Source: Flavobacterium rivuli WB 3.3-2 = DSM 21788 (GTDB lineage: Bacteria; Bacteroidota; Bacteroidia; Flavobacteriales; Flavobacteriaceae). Taken from it: 64,000 nucleotides of DNA. The notes beneath the pieces are model-generated. The model saw nothing but the letters and a program-made list of their open reading frames with translations, was not told where the DNA came from and made no database searches. Made by a program: the position numbers and the translations under genes. Positions 7,776-17,033 of this stretch are shown one piece after another; position 1 is the first letter of the stretch, and each line of letters opens with the position of its first letter. The DNA is taken from positions 62,001 through 126,000 of the forward strand of contig NZ_KB899973.1 in assembly GCF_000378485.1 (NCBI RefSeq), written 5' to 3'.

Positions 7776-9155
7776 TTATACATCAAAAAACAGCGGCACA
7801 AGTTTTTTCATGCGGTAATTTTCCTTTAGGAATTTTGAGGTTACCTGCTTGTCTGATATCACCATGGCAGCCCCTAAAGCCGAACCTAATGGCGACTGCG
7901 TAGAAAGTACCTTAAAACTGCTAAAATGGTGCGACATAAGTTTCATGAACACATCATTATCGGTAAAGCCGCCATCTATATAAATGGTTTTTATTTCGCT
8001 GTTGCCTATGGCATTGTTTATGGTGTCTATCTGTAGTTCCATAAGCTCTATCATCAGCTGGTGGTAGGCTTCTTCAAACGTATCAAAAGGCTCCAGTTCG
8101 GTTTCCTGAGGCAGCCTTTGCAGGGCAATGCCTTCAAACTTAAAGTACATAGCCGGTTTTTCCATCAGCTTCAGGTACATATCCTGGTCAAACTGTACTT
8201 CGCGGTGGTAGCCGTATTCTTTTTTGTAGTATTCGGTAAGCTTTTCTACCTGCAGGCGGTATTCGTTACCCATAAAAAAACGGGATGCTTTTACTCGCTT
8301 GCCATCTATACGAAGGTAGTTAAGGCTGTTGTTCTCTATATCTGCTTCGGTAAGGCTTTCAGAATTATAGGGGTTAAGGGCAATACTCCACGTTCCGGTA
8401 GAGAGTAACAGGAACGGTTTTTTCTTGCTTAAAATATACGGCAGCAATGCCGACGAGCTGTCGTGTATACCTACCCCTATTTTTATCTTCTTGTCTTTAT
8501 AGGTAGTATTTATACTGGCCGATGTAGGCACTATAGGCGGCAATATTTTATCGATACCTTCGGCATGCACCCACTCGTGGTAATCTTCTGCATCATAATC
8601 CCAAAGGGATGTATGGCAACCAATACTGGTGTACTCGCTTACTGGTATGCCCGTAAACAAATACGAAAGGTACTGCGGCAGGTGCAGGCTGTATTTTATT
8701 TGGCTGAATATCTCAGGCTTTGTCTGTTTTATCCAGTACAGTTGCAATCCCGAATTAAGCATGCCTGCGGGAGGCGATGCTGTTTTGGCTGCTATGGTAA
8801 GTGCTTCACCGTATTTTTTATAGAACCCTTCCATAACATCTTCCGGCATATCTTTAGTATAATTGTACAGCGGTGTTAGCGCCTTACCTTTATAATCCAG
8901 ATGCACGAGGCTTGCCCCGTATGATGAGAAATTTAATGTCTTAACATCAAATCCAGGGTTTTCAAGCACTGTATCAAACGTATCCTTCATCCATTTCTTA
9001 AGCGCTTCGAGGTCTTCAGTTTCGTAGCCGTCTTCATCAACGGTTAAGGGAAGGTTTACATACTGCCTGTGTACCTCATTGTAATCATCATCAAAGAGGA
9101 AGAATTTTTTGTTGGTTTTACCTATATCAAATACCGCGTTAACTTTTACCATCAT
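7776..9155 (-). CDS. rhaB: FGGY-family carbohydrate kinase, probable L-rhamnulokinase
   Basis: A 459-residue sugar kinase. The N-terminal phosphate-binding strand reads AVFDIGKTNKK, the central sugar-site motif is VGIHDSSSALLPY, LLSTGTWS forms the second phosphate loop, and YIDGGFTDND plus SPLGSALGAA lie in the C-terminal ATPase lobe. It should phosphorylate L-rhamnulose at O1. Only 8 nt separate it from the upstream isomerase gene, so the two are co-transcribed. The substrate is inferred from context; FGGY members vary widely. Confidence 0.82.
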   Translation of the reverse strand: MMVKVNAVFDIGKTNKKFFLFDDDYNEVHRQYVNLPLTVDEDGYETEDLEALKKWMKDTFDTVLENPGFDVKTLNFSSYGASLVHLDYKGKALTPLYNYTKDMPEDVMEGFYKKYGEALTIAAKTASPPAGMLNSGLQLYWIKQTKPEIFSQIKYSLHLPQYLSYLFTGIPVSEYTSIGCHTSLWDYDAEDYHEWVHAEGIDKILPPIVPTSASINTTYKDKKIKIGVGIHDSSSALLPYILSKKKPFLLLSTGTWSIALNPYNSESLTEADIENNSLNYLRIDGKRVKASRFFMGNEYRLQVEKLTEYYKKEYGYHREVQFDQDMYLKLMEKPAMYFKFEGIALQRLPQETELEPFDTFEEAYHQLMIELMELQIDTINNAIGNSEIKTIYIDGGFTDNDVFMKLMSHHFSSFKVLSTQSPLGSALGAAMVISDKQVTSKFLKENYRMKKLVPLFFDV

Positions 9156-9163
9156 TCACTTTT

Positions 9164-10444
9164 TTATAAACCTGTACCTTTAGAGTTAGTACCCCTTTCT
9201 TTAATAAGTTCGCCACGTACAGACAGGCTGCGGTAAGCCGCTAACGGGTCTATAGCCCCGCCTGATTTCTGGCGTGCTGCTTTTAGTATTGGCCTAACAT
9301 CGGTACGGTAGGCATCCTGTAAAATTTCCTGGCATTTTACCACGTCGTTTTCCTGTTGTGCTGCCCTAAGCTCGTCCTGGTTTACAAGCAGTGCCTGTGT
9401 GTAAGCGATCTTAATAGCTTCAAGCGACTGTATTAAATCTTCAAGAGGGTCTTTAGTATTGTGGCTGGCATCGATCATCCAGGCAAGGTCCGGGTTTTGC
9501 GGGTTGTTTTCCATACCGTAAACCAGCTCATTAAAGATAAGGAATAACGGGTAAGGTTTTATTGAACCTACGGTAACATCATCATCGCCATATTTGCTAT
9601 CGTTAAAGTGGAAACCGCCCAGTTTACCTTTCAGCATTAGGGTAGCCACAATTTGTTCGATGTTTGTATTAGGCAGGTGGTGGCCAAGGTCTACAAGCGT
9701 ATATGCTTTATCGCCGCAGGCATTAGCCAGCATAAACGATGTACCCCAGTCCTGTATAACGGTGCTGTAAAAAGCAGGCTCGTAAGGTTTGTATTCTATA
9801 AACAGCTTCCATTCTTCCGGAAGGCCCGCGTAGATGGCTTTAAGGCTGTCTTCTGCATGTTTTAAAACCGTCTGGAAATTGCGCTGGCCCGGAAAGTTTG
9901 AACCGTCGGCAAGCCATACGGTAAGGCTTTTAGAACCCAGCTGCTCCCCTATTTTAATAACATCAAGGTTATGCTGTATAGCATAATCGCGCGATGCATC
10001 TACAGTGCTGCTTAATGAACCATGCTTGTAGCTTTCTTTAGCGCCTGCCTGGTCCTGGAACGTGTTAGAGTTCATGGCATCGAAAATGATCCCATGCCCC
10101 GAAGCCACTTCTTTTATAGCTTTGTAATCTTCCGGCACATCCCACGGAATGTGCAGCGATACCGCTCCGGCCGACTTGGTTAAGGCATGAAGTAAGCCAA
10201 TATCGTCAAGTTTTTGCTCTAACGATGATGGTTCGCCACCATACGAAAAACGCCCAAAACGGGTTCCCCCTGCGCCTAACGCCCAGCTTGGTATGGCTAT
10301 TTGGAAATCGGCAACTTTTTGTACTACTTCATCTACCGACACTCCTTTTTTAGCGAATTTGTTTTTAATAATATCAAGTTCGGCATTAAAAACAGTATCC
10401 TGTATTTTATTTAAATCAGCTATATGCTGTGCTGTAATCTTCAT
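9164..10444 (-). CDS. rhaI: L-rhamnose isomerase (RhaI-type sugar isomerase)
   Basis: A 426-residue xylose-isomerase-like TIM barrel. Metal-site motifs can be seen in order: the conserved Glu in FIEYKPYEP, VDLGHH, GGFHFNDSKYGDDD and MIDASHN. The sequence matches the rhizobial/Pseudomonas catabolic RhaI type, not enteric RhaA. It converts L-rhamnose to L-rhamnulose in the cytoplasm. The gene lies between the kinase and aldolase-dehydrogenase genes. A short A/T-rich 95-nt gap with an imperfect inverted repeat separates it from the aldolase gene. Confidence 0.88.
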   Translation of the reverse strand: MKITAQHIADLNKIQDTVFNAELDIIKNKFAKKGVSVDEVVQKVADFQIAIPSWALGAGGTRFGRFSYGGEPSSLEQKLDDIGLLHALTKSAGAVSLHIPWDVPEDYKAIKEVASGHGIIFDAMNSNTFQDQAGAKESYKHGSLSSTVDASRDYAIQHNLDVIKIGEQLGSKSLTVWLADGSNFPGQRNFQTVLKHAEDSLKAIYAGLPEEWKLFIEYKPYEPAFYSTVIQDWGTSFMLANACGDKAYTLVDLGHHLPNTNIEQIVATLMLKGKLGGFHFNDSKYGDDDVTVGSIKPYPLFLIFNELVYGMENNPQNPDLAWMIDASHNTKDPLEDLIQSLEAIKIAYTQALLVNQDELRAAQQENDVVKCQEILQDAYRTDVRPILKAARQKSGGAIDPLAAYRSLSVRGELIKERGTNSKGTGL

Positions 10445-10539
10445 TTGTATTTATTTTTTAGCCACGAATTACACTAATTAGACGAATTTTAAATCTCATT
10501 ATTCGTGATAATTAGTGTAGTTCATGGCTTATTTTATTA

Positions 10540-12654
10540 TTAGCGAACAAAGGCATTGGCCATTCCGCCATCTACATTTATAATTCCGCCGGTACTCTTA
10601 TCAAGGATACCTACGCAGGCAAAAACGCCGTTTGCAATATCTTCCGGAAGGATGATCTCGTTAAGCAGGCTACGTTTTGCGTAGTGAGCAGGCAGTTCTT
10701 CTACAGTAATTCCGTATGCTTTGGCACGGCCTTCGGCCCATGCGCCTTCCCATATTTTACTGCCCACAATAACACCGTCAGGGTTTACTGTGTTTACACG
10801 AATTTTATCTGCGGCAACCTCTGCGGCAAGTAGCCTCGTCATGTGTTGCTGGCCTGCTTTTGCAGTACCGTACGCCACATTGTTAGGGCCTGCAACAAGG
10901 CCGTTCTTACTGGCAATGTTCACAATATCGCCGCCAAAGCCCTGTTTCCTCATAATCGACACACCTTCTTTAGCCATAAGGAACTGGCCTTTTACCAATA
11001 CATCCTGAAGGATGTTCCAGTCTTTCAGCGTAGTATCTTCCAATGGTTTAGAAATAGCTAGGCCGGCTGAATGCACCACGATATCTACCCCGCCAAAGGC
11101 AAGGCATGCCTCTTTGTAGGCTTTTGCAATAGAATCTTCATCGGTAACGTCGCATACTGCGCCATCGGCTAAATCCCTTTTATAGGTAGCCAAAGCTATC
11201 TGAAGGTTTTCAGAACTCAGGTCGGTAAGCACTACGTTAGCGCCTTCTTTTATTAGTTTATCAGCAATAGCCTTACCAATACCACCTGCTGCACCGGTTA
11301 CAATAGCAACCCTGCGGCTTAATGGTTTTTCGGCAGGCATGCGGCTAAGCTTTGCTTCTTCAAGCAGCCAGTACTCAATATCAAAAGCTTCCTGCCTTGG
11401 CAACGAAGTGTATGATGTGATAGCTTCTGCACCGCGCATTACGTTAATTGCATTCACATAGAACTCGCTGGCTACACGTGTAGTCTGCTTGTCTTTAGAG
11501 AAACTGAACATACCCACCCCAGGATAAATAATGATAACCGGGTTAGGGTCACGCATTGCCGGGCTGTTATCATGTTTGCATGTTTCGTAATAGTCTTTGT
11601 ACTCCTGGCGGTACTGCTCAAAAGCAGGCTCCAGTTTTTTAAGCACTTCTTCGCTATTGTATAAATCTTCATCAGCACTCAATGTAAGTACTAACGGCTG
11701 GATCTTTGTACGTAAAAAGTGGTCAGGACAGCTGGTACCCATTGGCGCAAGGCGCTCCAGGTCGTTACTGTTTATATATTCCAGTACCGTATCGCTATCG
11801 GTAAAATGGCCTACCATTTTCTTTTCAGATGAAGCAAGCCCGCGAAGCAATGGCATAAGTGTTGCCGCTTTATCAAGGCGCTCTTCTTTTGGAAGGCTTT
11901 CTACTTTTTGCCCACCAAAAACGCTGCCTTTTTCTTTTACTTTTTTCTCTATGTAAGCACTTGCAGCTTCAATTACTTCAAGGCTGTTAATGTAACACTC
12001 GTAAGATGTATCGCCCCATGTAAACAAGCCGTGGCTGCCAAGGATGATACCCCTGATGCCCGGGTTATCGGCAAGGCATTTTTCAAGCTGAAGGCCCAAG
12101 TCAAACCCCGGACGCTGCCAAGGCACCCAGCCCATAGTATCTCCCCAAATGTCTTTGGTTACCTGCTCACTGTCCGCCGCCGCCGCAACTGCAATAAGCG
12201 CATCGGGGTGAAGGTGGTCTATATGCTTAAACGGAAGCAATCCGTGTAACGGTGTATCTATTGATGGTGCTTTACTGTCAAGGTCGTAAATACAATGGTT
12301 AAAAAGCCCAACCATACGGTCTTCATCTGCAAGGCCGCCGTAAACGTTTTTAAGGTCGCGAAGCCTTTTGGTATACAAACCGGCTATACCGCTGCGTGTA
12401 AGGGTACCTATATCGCCACCCGATCCTTTTACCCACATTACCTCTACTTCTTCATTGGTAAGCGGATCTTTCTCGATGGTTTTGCAGCTGGTATTACCGC
12501 CGCCGTAGTTGGTTATCCTTAAATCGGCCCCTAATATATTAGAGCGGTACAGGAATAAAGCTACCTGGTCATCGCCAAGCTCTGCTGCTTTTTGCTCATC
12601 CCATAAATAATTTACATATTGAAATGTTTTTTCCATTTTTATTTTTGATTTCAA
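10540..12654 (-). CDS. rhaEW: bifunctional L-rhamnulose-1-phosphate aldolase / L-lactaldehyde dehydrogenase (RhaEW type)
   Basis: A 704-residue fusion. Residues 1 to about 430 are a class II aldolase domain with NYGGGNTSCK near the start and HIDHLHPDA and GSHGLFTWG metal-site motifs. Residues about 440-704 are a short-chain dehydrogenase with the cofactor loop TGAAGGIGKA and catalytic YGTAK. It splits rhamnulose-1-phosphate into DHAP and L-lactaldehyde and oxidises the latter to L-lactate, as known for RhaEW of Bacillus and Chloroflexus relatives. It is first in the minus-strand catabolic operon. MEKTFQY seven codons in is an alternative start. Confidence 0.88.
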   Translation of the reverse strand: MKSKIKMEKTFQYVNYLWDEQKAAELGDDQVALFLYRSNILGADLRITNYGGGNTSCKTIEKDPLTNEEVEVMWVKGSGGDIGTLTRSGIAGLYTKRLRDLKNVYGGLADEDRMVGLFNHCIYDLDSKAPSIDTPLHGLLPFKHIDHLHPDALIAVAAAADSEQVTKDIWGDTMGWVPWQRPGFDLGLQLEKCLADNPGIRGIILGSHGLFTWGDTSYECYINSLEVIEAASAYIEKKVKEKGSVFGGQKVESLPKEERLDKAATLMPLLRGLASSEKKMVGHFTDSDTVLEYINSNDLERLAPMGTSCPDHFLRTKIQPLVLTLSADEDLYNSEEVLKKLEPAFEQYRQEYKDYYETCKHDNSPAMRDPNPVIIIYPGVGMFSFSKDKQTTRVASEFYVNAINVMRGAEAITSYTSLPRQEAFDIEYWLLEEAKLSRMPAEKPLSRRVAIVTGAAGGIGKAIADKLIKEGANVVLTDLSSENLQIALATYKRDLADGAVCDVTDEDSIAKAYKEACLAFGGVDIVVHSAGLAISKPLEDTTLKDWNILQDVLVKGQFLMAKEGVSIMRKQGFGGDIVNIASKNGLVAGPNNVAYGTAKAGQQHMTRLLAAEVAADKIRVNTVNPDGVIVGSKIWEGAWAEGRAKAYGITVEELPAHYAKRSLLNEIILPEDIANGVFACVGILDKSTGGIINVDGGMANAFVR

Positions 12655-12675
12655 TTACACACCTAATTTAGATCT

Positions 12676-12702
12676 CAAAAGTAATAGTATTGAATTGTTC
12701 AA
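12676..12702 (-). promoter_or_regulatory. probable promoter/operator of the rhamnose catabolic operon
   Basis: On the minus strand, TACTTTTG (12683-12676) matches TAnnTTTG about 22 nt upstream of the ATG. The palindrome TTGAA-TTG-TTCAA (12690-12702) overlaps where the -33 region would lie. The nearest TTG gives a spacing of about 16 nt rather than 19, so the promoter may need activation. Confidence 0.4.
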
Positions 12703-12776
12703 GCATCCTGTAGCGTTATGGGAAATACCCAAAAAATTGCATTGCCTGCTTTACCATCCATTACACACTGTATAGC

Positions 12777-12787
12777 CTTTTGAAAGC
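12777..12787 (-). promoter_or_regulatory. single copy of the GCTTTCAAAAG box upstream of rhaEW
   Basis: The 11-mer GCTTTCAAAAG on the minus strand is identical to the core of the first 44-bp repeat at 13134-13144. It lies about 125 nt upstream of the aldolase-dehydrogenase start, so the regulator encoded at 13257 might act on both sides. Confidence 0.35.
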
Positions 12788-13130
12788 GCCAAACCATAAT
12801 TAGCAGTAATATTTTCACTGCATGCATGATATAATAAACTGAAAAAGCACAACAAAACTTTAAAAAATAACATGATAGCACAGGATACGTAATCTATATT
12901 TTTTTTCTAATATTGCTGCCAACTATATCGATATATCTATTCGCCAAATAATTTACGTTCTACTTAGGTTGCATGAATTATTGAACCTTATAAGCCTAAA
13001 GCAAATATTAAGTACACTTCAATATTATAAGAGAATTCGCTTTAGATAGTAACTTCCATTTTTAAATAAAACATTATTGACCCCTAGACCATGCCTTAAA
13101 TAACAACAACTATTATTATCTATTTTTTTT

Positions 13131-13255
13131 ACTGCTTTCAAAAGAAACACTAAGTAAACTAATTTTTAAATTTCACTGCTTTTAGAAGAAACACTAGGTA
13201 AACTATTTTCAAAATTTCACTGCTTTCATAGGAAACACTGTAATACAATTTAAAC
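13131..13255 (+). repeat. three tandem 44-bp repeats upstream of the GntR regulator
   Basis: Units begin at 13131, 13175 and 13219, so the period is exactly 44 bp. The last unit is diverged in its second half. Each unit starts ACTGCTTT, followed after a few bases by GAAACACT. The conserved block is a degenerate TTTC-N3/4-GAAA inverted repeat. The array ends just before the ATG at 13257. Four helical turns of spacing suggests cooperative operator sites for an autoregulated repressor (inference). Confidence 0.7.
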
Positions 13256-13256
13256 A

Positions 13257-14306
13257 ATGATTAAAAAATTTCATATAAGAATTAACGATAAGTCCCGAGT
13301 GCCAAAGTACAAGCAAATAGTAGATTCTATAGTGCAGGATATCTCTAACGGTATTCTGGCAATTGGTGAGAAAATACCTTCGATAAATGAGTTAAGTGAA
13401 CTTTGCTATTTTTCCCGCGATACGGTTGAAAAAGCATATAAATTACTTAAAGAGCGAAAAATAATCGTTTCATCGCCAGGAAAGGGATTCTATATCGCCC
13501 AGTCCGAAAATATTATCAGGACCAATATATTGCTAATGGTAAACAAGCCAAGTTCTTATAAAATGATGGTGTATAATTCCTTCGCAAACTTAGTTGGATT
13601 GGAAGCTAATGTAACGATGTCTGTATACCATAATGATGAAACCTTGTTCCTGAACACCTTAGAGCAGGGCTTGCACACGTATGACTACTTTGTGATTCAG
13701 TCACATTTTAGGAATAAGCAAATGAACCATACCTCCTTTACTGATAAGGTCGTCCGGATGTTAGATTCCATCCCTCGGGACAAACTTATCCTTCTCGACA
13801 ATGTAAATCCCGGAATCCGGGGGAAATATGGCGCTATATCACAGGACTTTAAAAACGACCTATACAATTCATTAGTAAAAGGTTTAGAAAAAATAAAACA
13901 ATATGATAAAATAATACTAGTCTATCCCAGAAAAATCATCAACCCCTACCCTGCTGGTATCCTTCAGGGTTTCAAAGAATTTTGTACGGACCATAATCTG
14001 GACTATGAGATTTTAGATGAGATTTATGATGACATGGAATTACAGAATCAAAAAGATGTATATGTAACAATACAGGAGCGGGACCTTGTAAATTTAGTTA
14101 GGCAGGTTAATAAAGAAAACCTACGCTTAGGGAAAGACATTGGAATAATATCCTACAATGAAACACCTCTAAAAGAGCTTTTGGGAATAACTGTAATCAG
14201 CACGGACTTCAAAGCTATGGGCGAGGCAGCAGCAGATATGTTTATCAACAAAAAAAAGGAACATGTAAAAAATCCTTTCCGATATATAGAACGAAACTCA
14301 TTGTAA
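13257..14306 (+). CDS. GntR/LacI hybrid transcriptional regulator
   Basis: A 349-residue protein. Residues about 10-80 form a GntR winged helix (KYKQIVDSIVQDI, GEKIPSINELSE, SRDTVEKAYKLL, GKGFYIAQ). Residues about 95-340 form a periplasmic-binding-like effector domain, as in LacI regulators. Such hybrids control sugar operons in Bacteroidota. It sits between the divergent rhamnose catabolic operon and the plus-strand hydrolase/SusCD run, with the 44-bp repeats directly upstream. Rhamnose or a rhamnosyl sugar is the likely effector (inference). Confidence 0.85.
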   Translation: MIKKFHIRINDKSRVPKYKQIVDSIVQDISNGILAIGEKIPSINELSELCYFSRDTVEKAYKLLKERKIIVSSPGKGFYIAQSENIIRTNILLMVNKPSSYKMMVYNSFANLVGLEANVTMSVYHNDETLFLNTLEQGLHTYDYFVIQSHFRNKQMNHTSFTDKVVRMLDSIPRDKLILLDNVNPGIRGKYGAISQDFKNDLYNSLVKGLEKIKQYDKIILVYPRKIINPYPAGILQGFKEFCTDHNLDYEILDEIYDDMELQNQKDVYVTIQERDLVNLVRQVNKENLRLGKDIGIISYNETPLKELLGITVISTDFKAMGEAAADMFINKKKEHVKNPFRYIERNSL

Positions 14307-14440
14307 TACCTGTCTTTGGTTACACCTACACAACATAAACGTGGCCAAACAGGCATTCTATAATAGTCGCAACTATTGTTATTAAGTGTAGTGATAAAAA
14401 ATGATAGTAACCTAAACGCAAAACCATTTAAATAGAAAGT

Positions 14441-16777
14441 ATGACAAACAAAAAGATTAAAGCAGTTATTTTACTGACCGCCCTCAGCTGTGTAGGAGCA
14501 AACGCTCAAAAACTACCGCAATTAGGAAAAAGCCCTATGCAGGATATTATTAATGCAATGACTGTTGAAGAAAAGGCAAGTATGCTAATAGGCTCAGAAA
14601 TGTTCGGGCCGACTTTGGAAGGTAATCCACGACTAAGTGTACCCGGAGCTGCAGGAGCAACATTTCCAATTAAACGCTTGGGAATTCCTCCAACAGTATT
14701 GGCCGATGGACCTGCAGGTCTTCGCATTCAGCCAACCCGTGAAAATGACAAGAAGACCTATTATGCAACCGCATTCCCTGTCGGTACCGCACTGGCCTCA
14801 ACATGGAATACAGTACTCATTGAAGAAGTTGGTAAAGCAATTGGTAACGAGGTTAAGGAATATGGTGCAGATGTGCTGCTGGCCCCGGCTATCAATATTC
14901 ACCGTAATCCGTTAAATGGGAGAAATTTTGAGTATTACTCTGAAGACCCCGTAATATCAGGAGAAATCGCAGCAGCATACATAAATGGAGTGCAATCTAA
15001 TGGAGTGGGGACATCTATTAAACACTTTGCCGCAAATAGCCAGGAGACCAACCGCCTATCCATAAACGAGCACATAAGTGAAAGAGCAATGCGGGAGATT
15101 TACCTGCGTGCGTTTGAAATTGTTGTAAAAAAATCCCAACCCTGGACTGTAATGTCATCATATAATAAAATAAATGGTGTTTATACTTCTGCAAGTACCG
15201 ATTTACTGACAACAATCTTAAGGGACGAATGGGGCTTTAAAGGATTTGTGATGAGCGACTGGTTCGGAGGTTATGAAAGCTTTGAAAGTTTGGGAACCAC
15301 TTCAAGTGATGTTGTAAAACAATTAACAGCGGGCAATGATTTACTTATGCCAGGCACCAAATTACAGTATGAAAAAATTGTGGCAGCCATTAAAAGTGGT
15401 GCGTTACCTAAAGAAATTGTAGATCGGAATATCAGATTTATATTGGAAATGGTAGTGAAATCACCTGCCTTTAAAAAATATAAATTTTCCAACAACCCTG
15501 ACCTAAAAAAACATGCTGAAATAACCAGACAGGCAGCCACAGAAGGAATGATATTATTAAAGAATGAAGGTAGCATATTGCCGTATACAAAAAAAACATC
15601 GCCTATTGCCGTTTTCGGCACCACCTCATACAATTTTATTTCAGGCGGTACAGGTAGCGGTGATGTAAATGAAGCATATACTGTCTCCTTAATGGATGGG
15701 CTAAAAAATGCAGGATACCAAATTGATGTTGACCTTAAAAACATATATGTACCCTATGTTGATGATGCAGCCAGGAAAGAAATTGCACGCAGGGAAAAGG
15801 AAGGTGGTATACTCGCGTTTCCAAAAAGAATGGTTGAGCTGGAATTTAACAAAGACCTTTTAAATAAGGCTGCGAAATCAAATAGCCTTGCTATTATAAC
15901 CATAGGCAGAAATTCAGGGGAAAACACGGATAGAAAAATCTATGACGACTTTTACCTTGCCCAGGATGAAGTCAAATTAATTCATGATGTAGCTAAAGCG
16001 TTTCATAAAGAGGGCAAGAAAGTGGTGGTCATATTGAATATTGGCGGGGCAATTGAGACAAACAGCTGGAAAGATAAAGTTGATGGGATATTATTGGCAT
16101 GGCAGCCGGGCCAGGAAGGTGGCAATTCCGTTGCAGATGTTTTTTCGGGTAGTGTCAATCCATCAGGTAAACTTACCATGACCTTTCCAATAGACTACAA
16201 TAACCATCCGTCAGCCGCTAATTGGCTGGGTACACCTGTAGAAAATCCAAAAGATGTTTCTTACGAAGAAGGCATTTATGTAGGGTATCGCTATTTTAAT
16301 ACATTCGGGATAAAGCCTTCCTATGAATTTGGATACGGAAAATCGTATACGGATTTTAAATTTTTAAAGGTTTCTTTAAGCAGTAAAACTTTTGATAAAG
16401 AGATAACCGTGAATGTTACTATAACAAACACTGGAAAAGTTGCCGGTAAGGAAGTTGTGCAACTCTACCTTGGAGCCCCTGCAGTAAAAACAGACAAGCC
16501 GGAATCTGAATTGAAAGGCTTTGCAAAGACAAAATTGCTTCAACCTGGCGAGTCACAGGTTCTAAATGTAACACTGCTGCCAAAAGATTTAAGCTCATTT
16601 GTGGAGGGCCAGGATGCCTGGGTTGCTGAAGCAGGAACCTATACCATTAAGATCGGATCATCTTCATTGGATGTTAGGGCAACTGAAACCTTTGAATTAA
16701 CATCTGAAAGGATCATAGAAAAAGTGCAAAACACCTTTAAAGCAGATACTGATTTAAAAGTATTACGCTCCAATTAA
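14441..16777 (+). CDS. secreted glycoside hydrolase family 3 enzyme (beta-glucosidase type)
   Basis: A 778-residue protein with a signal peptide (cleavage near ANAQ), a GH3 N-terminal TIM barrel, a GH3 C-terminal sandwich and a fibronectin-III-like tail from about 675. The nucleophile Asp lies in GFVMSDWFGG at about residue 273. KHFAANSQETNR and DGPAGLR are typical of the active site. It would remove beta-linked glucose (or xylose) after rhamnose has been cut off. It follows the GntR gene and precedes susC on the same strand. Confidence 0.88.
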   Translation: MTNKKIKAVILLTALSCVGANAQKLPQLGKSPMQDIINAMTVEEKASMLIGSEMFGPTLEGNPRLSVPGAAGATFPIKRLGIPPTVLADGPAGLRIQPTRENDKKTYYATAFPVGTALASTWNTVLIEEVGKAIGNEVKEYGADVLLAPAINIHRNPLNGRNFEYYSEDPVISGEIAAAYINGVQSNGVGTSIKHFAANSQETNRLSINEHISERAMREIYLRAFEIVVKKSQPWTVMSSYNKINGVYTSASTDLLTTILRDEWGFKGFVMSDWFGGYESFESLGTTSSDVVKQLTAGNDLLMPGTKLQYEKIVAAIKSGALPKEIVDRNIRFILEMVVKSPAFKKYKFSNNPDLKKHAEITRQAATEGMILLKNEGSILPYTKKTSPIAVFGTTSYNFISGGTGSGDVNEAYTVSLMDGLKNAGYQIDVDLKNIYVPYVDDAARKEIARREKEGGILAFPKRMVELEFNKDLLNKAAKSNSLAIITIGRNSGENTDRKIYDDFYLAQDEVKLIHDVAKAFHKEGKKVVVILNIGGAIETNSWKDKVDGILLAWQPGQEGGNSVADVFSGSVNPSGKLTMTFPIDYNNHPSAANWLGTPVENPKDVSYEEGIYVGYRYFNTFGIKPSYEFGYGKSYTDFKFLKVSLSSKTFDKEITVNVTITNTGKVAGKEVVQLYLGAPAVKTDKPESELKGFAKTKLLQPGESQVLNVTLLPKDLSSFVEGQDAWVAEAGTYTIKIGSSSLDVRATETFELTSERIIEKVQNTFKADTDLKVLRSN

Positions 16778-16790
16778 GTATCTGTAGGCT

Positions 16791-16815
16791 GAAGGGCGGC
16801 ACTTAGCTGCCCTTC
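16791..16815 (+). terminator. weak hairpin after the GH3 gene
   Basis: GAAGGGC (16791-16797) pairs with GCCCTTC (16809-16815). There is no T run, so it may only stabilise the mRNA or attenuate before susC. Confidence 0.35.
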
Positions 16816-17033
16816 ATGCTTATATCTTAAACTACCTTAAAACTGACATTAACAGCTTATTTTTTGATTATTCAGAATAGTGCCGTAATAAAAACGAATT
16901 AGATTTTTTTTATATTATTTTTTTATATTTTTTTCAATAAAAGCATAACGGTACAGGACGAATATATTTTATATATACCTTAATATTGAAAACTATTTCG
17001 ATATAGTTAAAATAATAACTAACCCATTTATTT

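Noticed and set aside
7776..9155. Plus-strand frames opposite the kinase and isomerase genes as real genes
   Set aside because: They are shadow frames of well-supported minus-strand genes.
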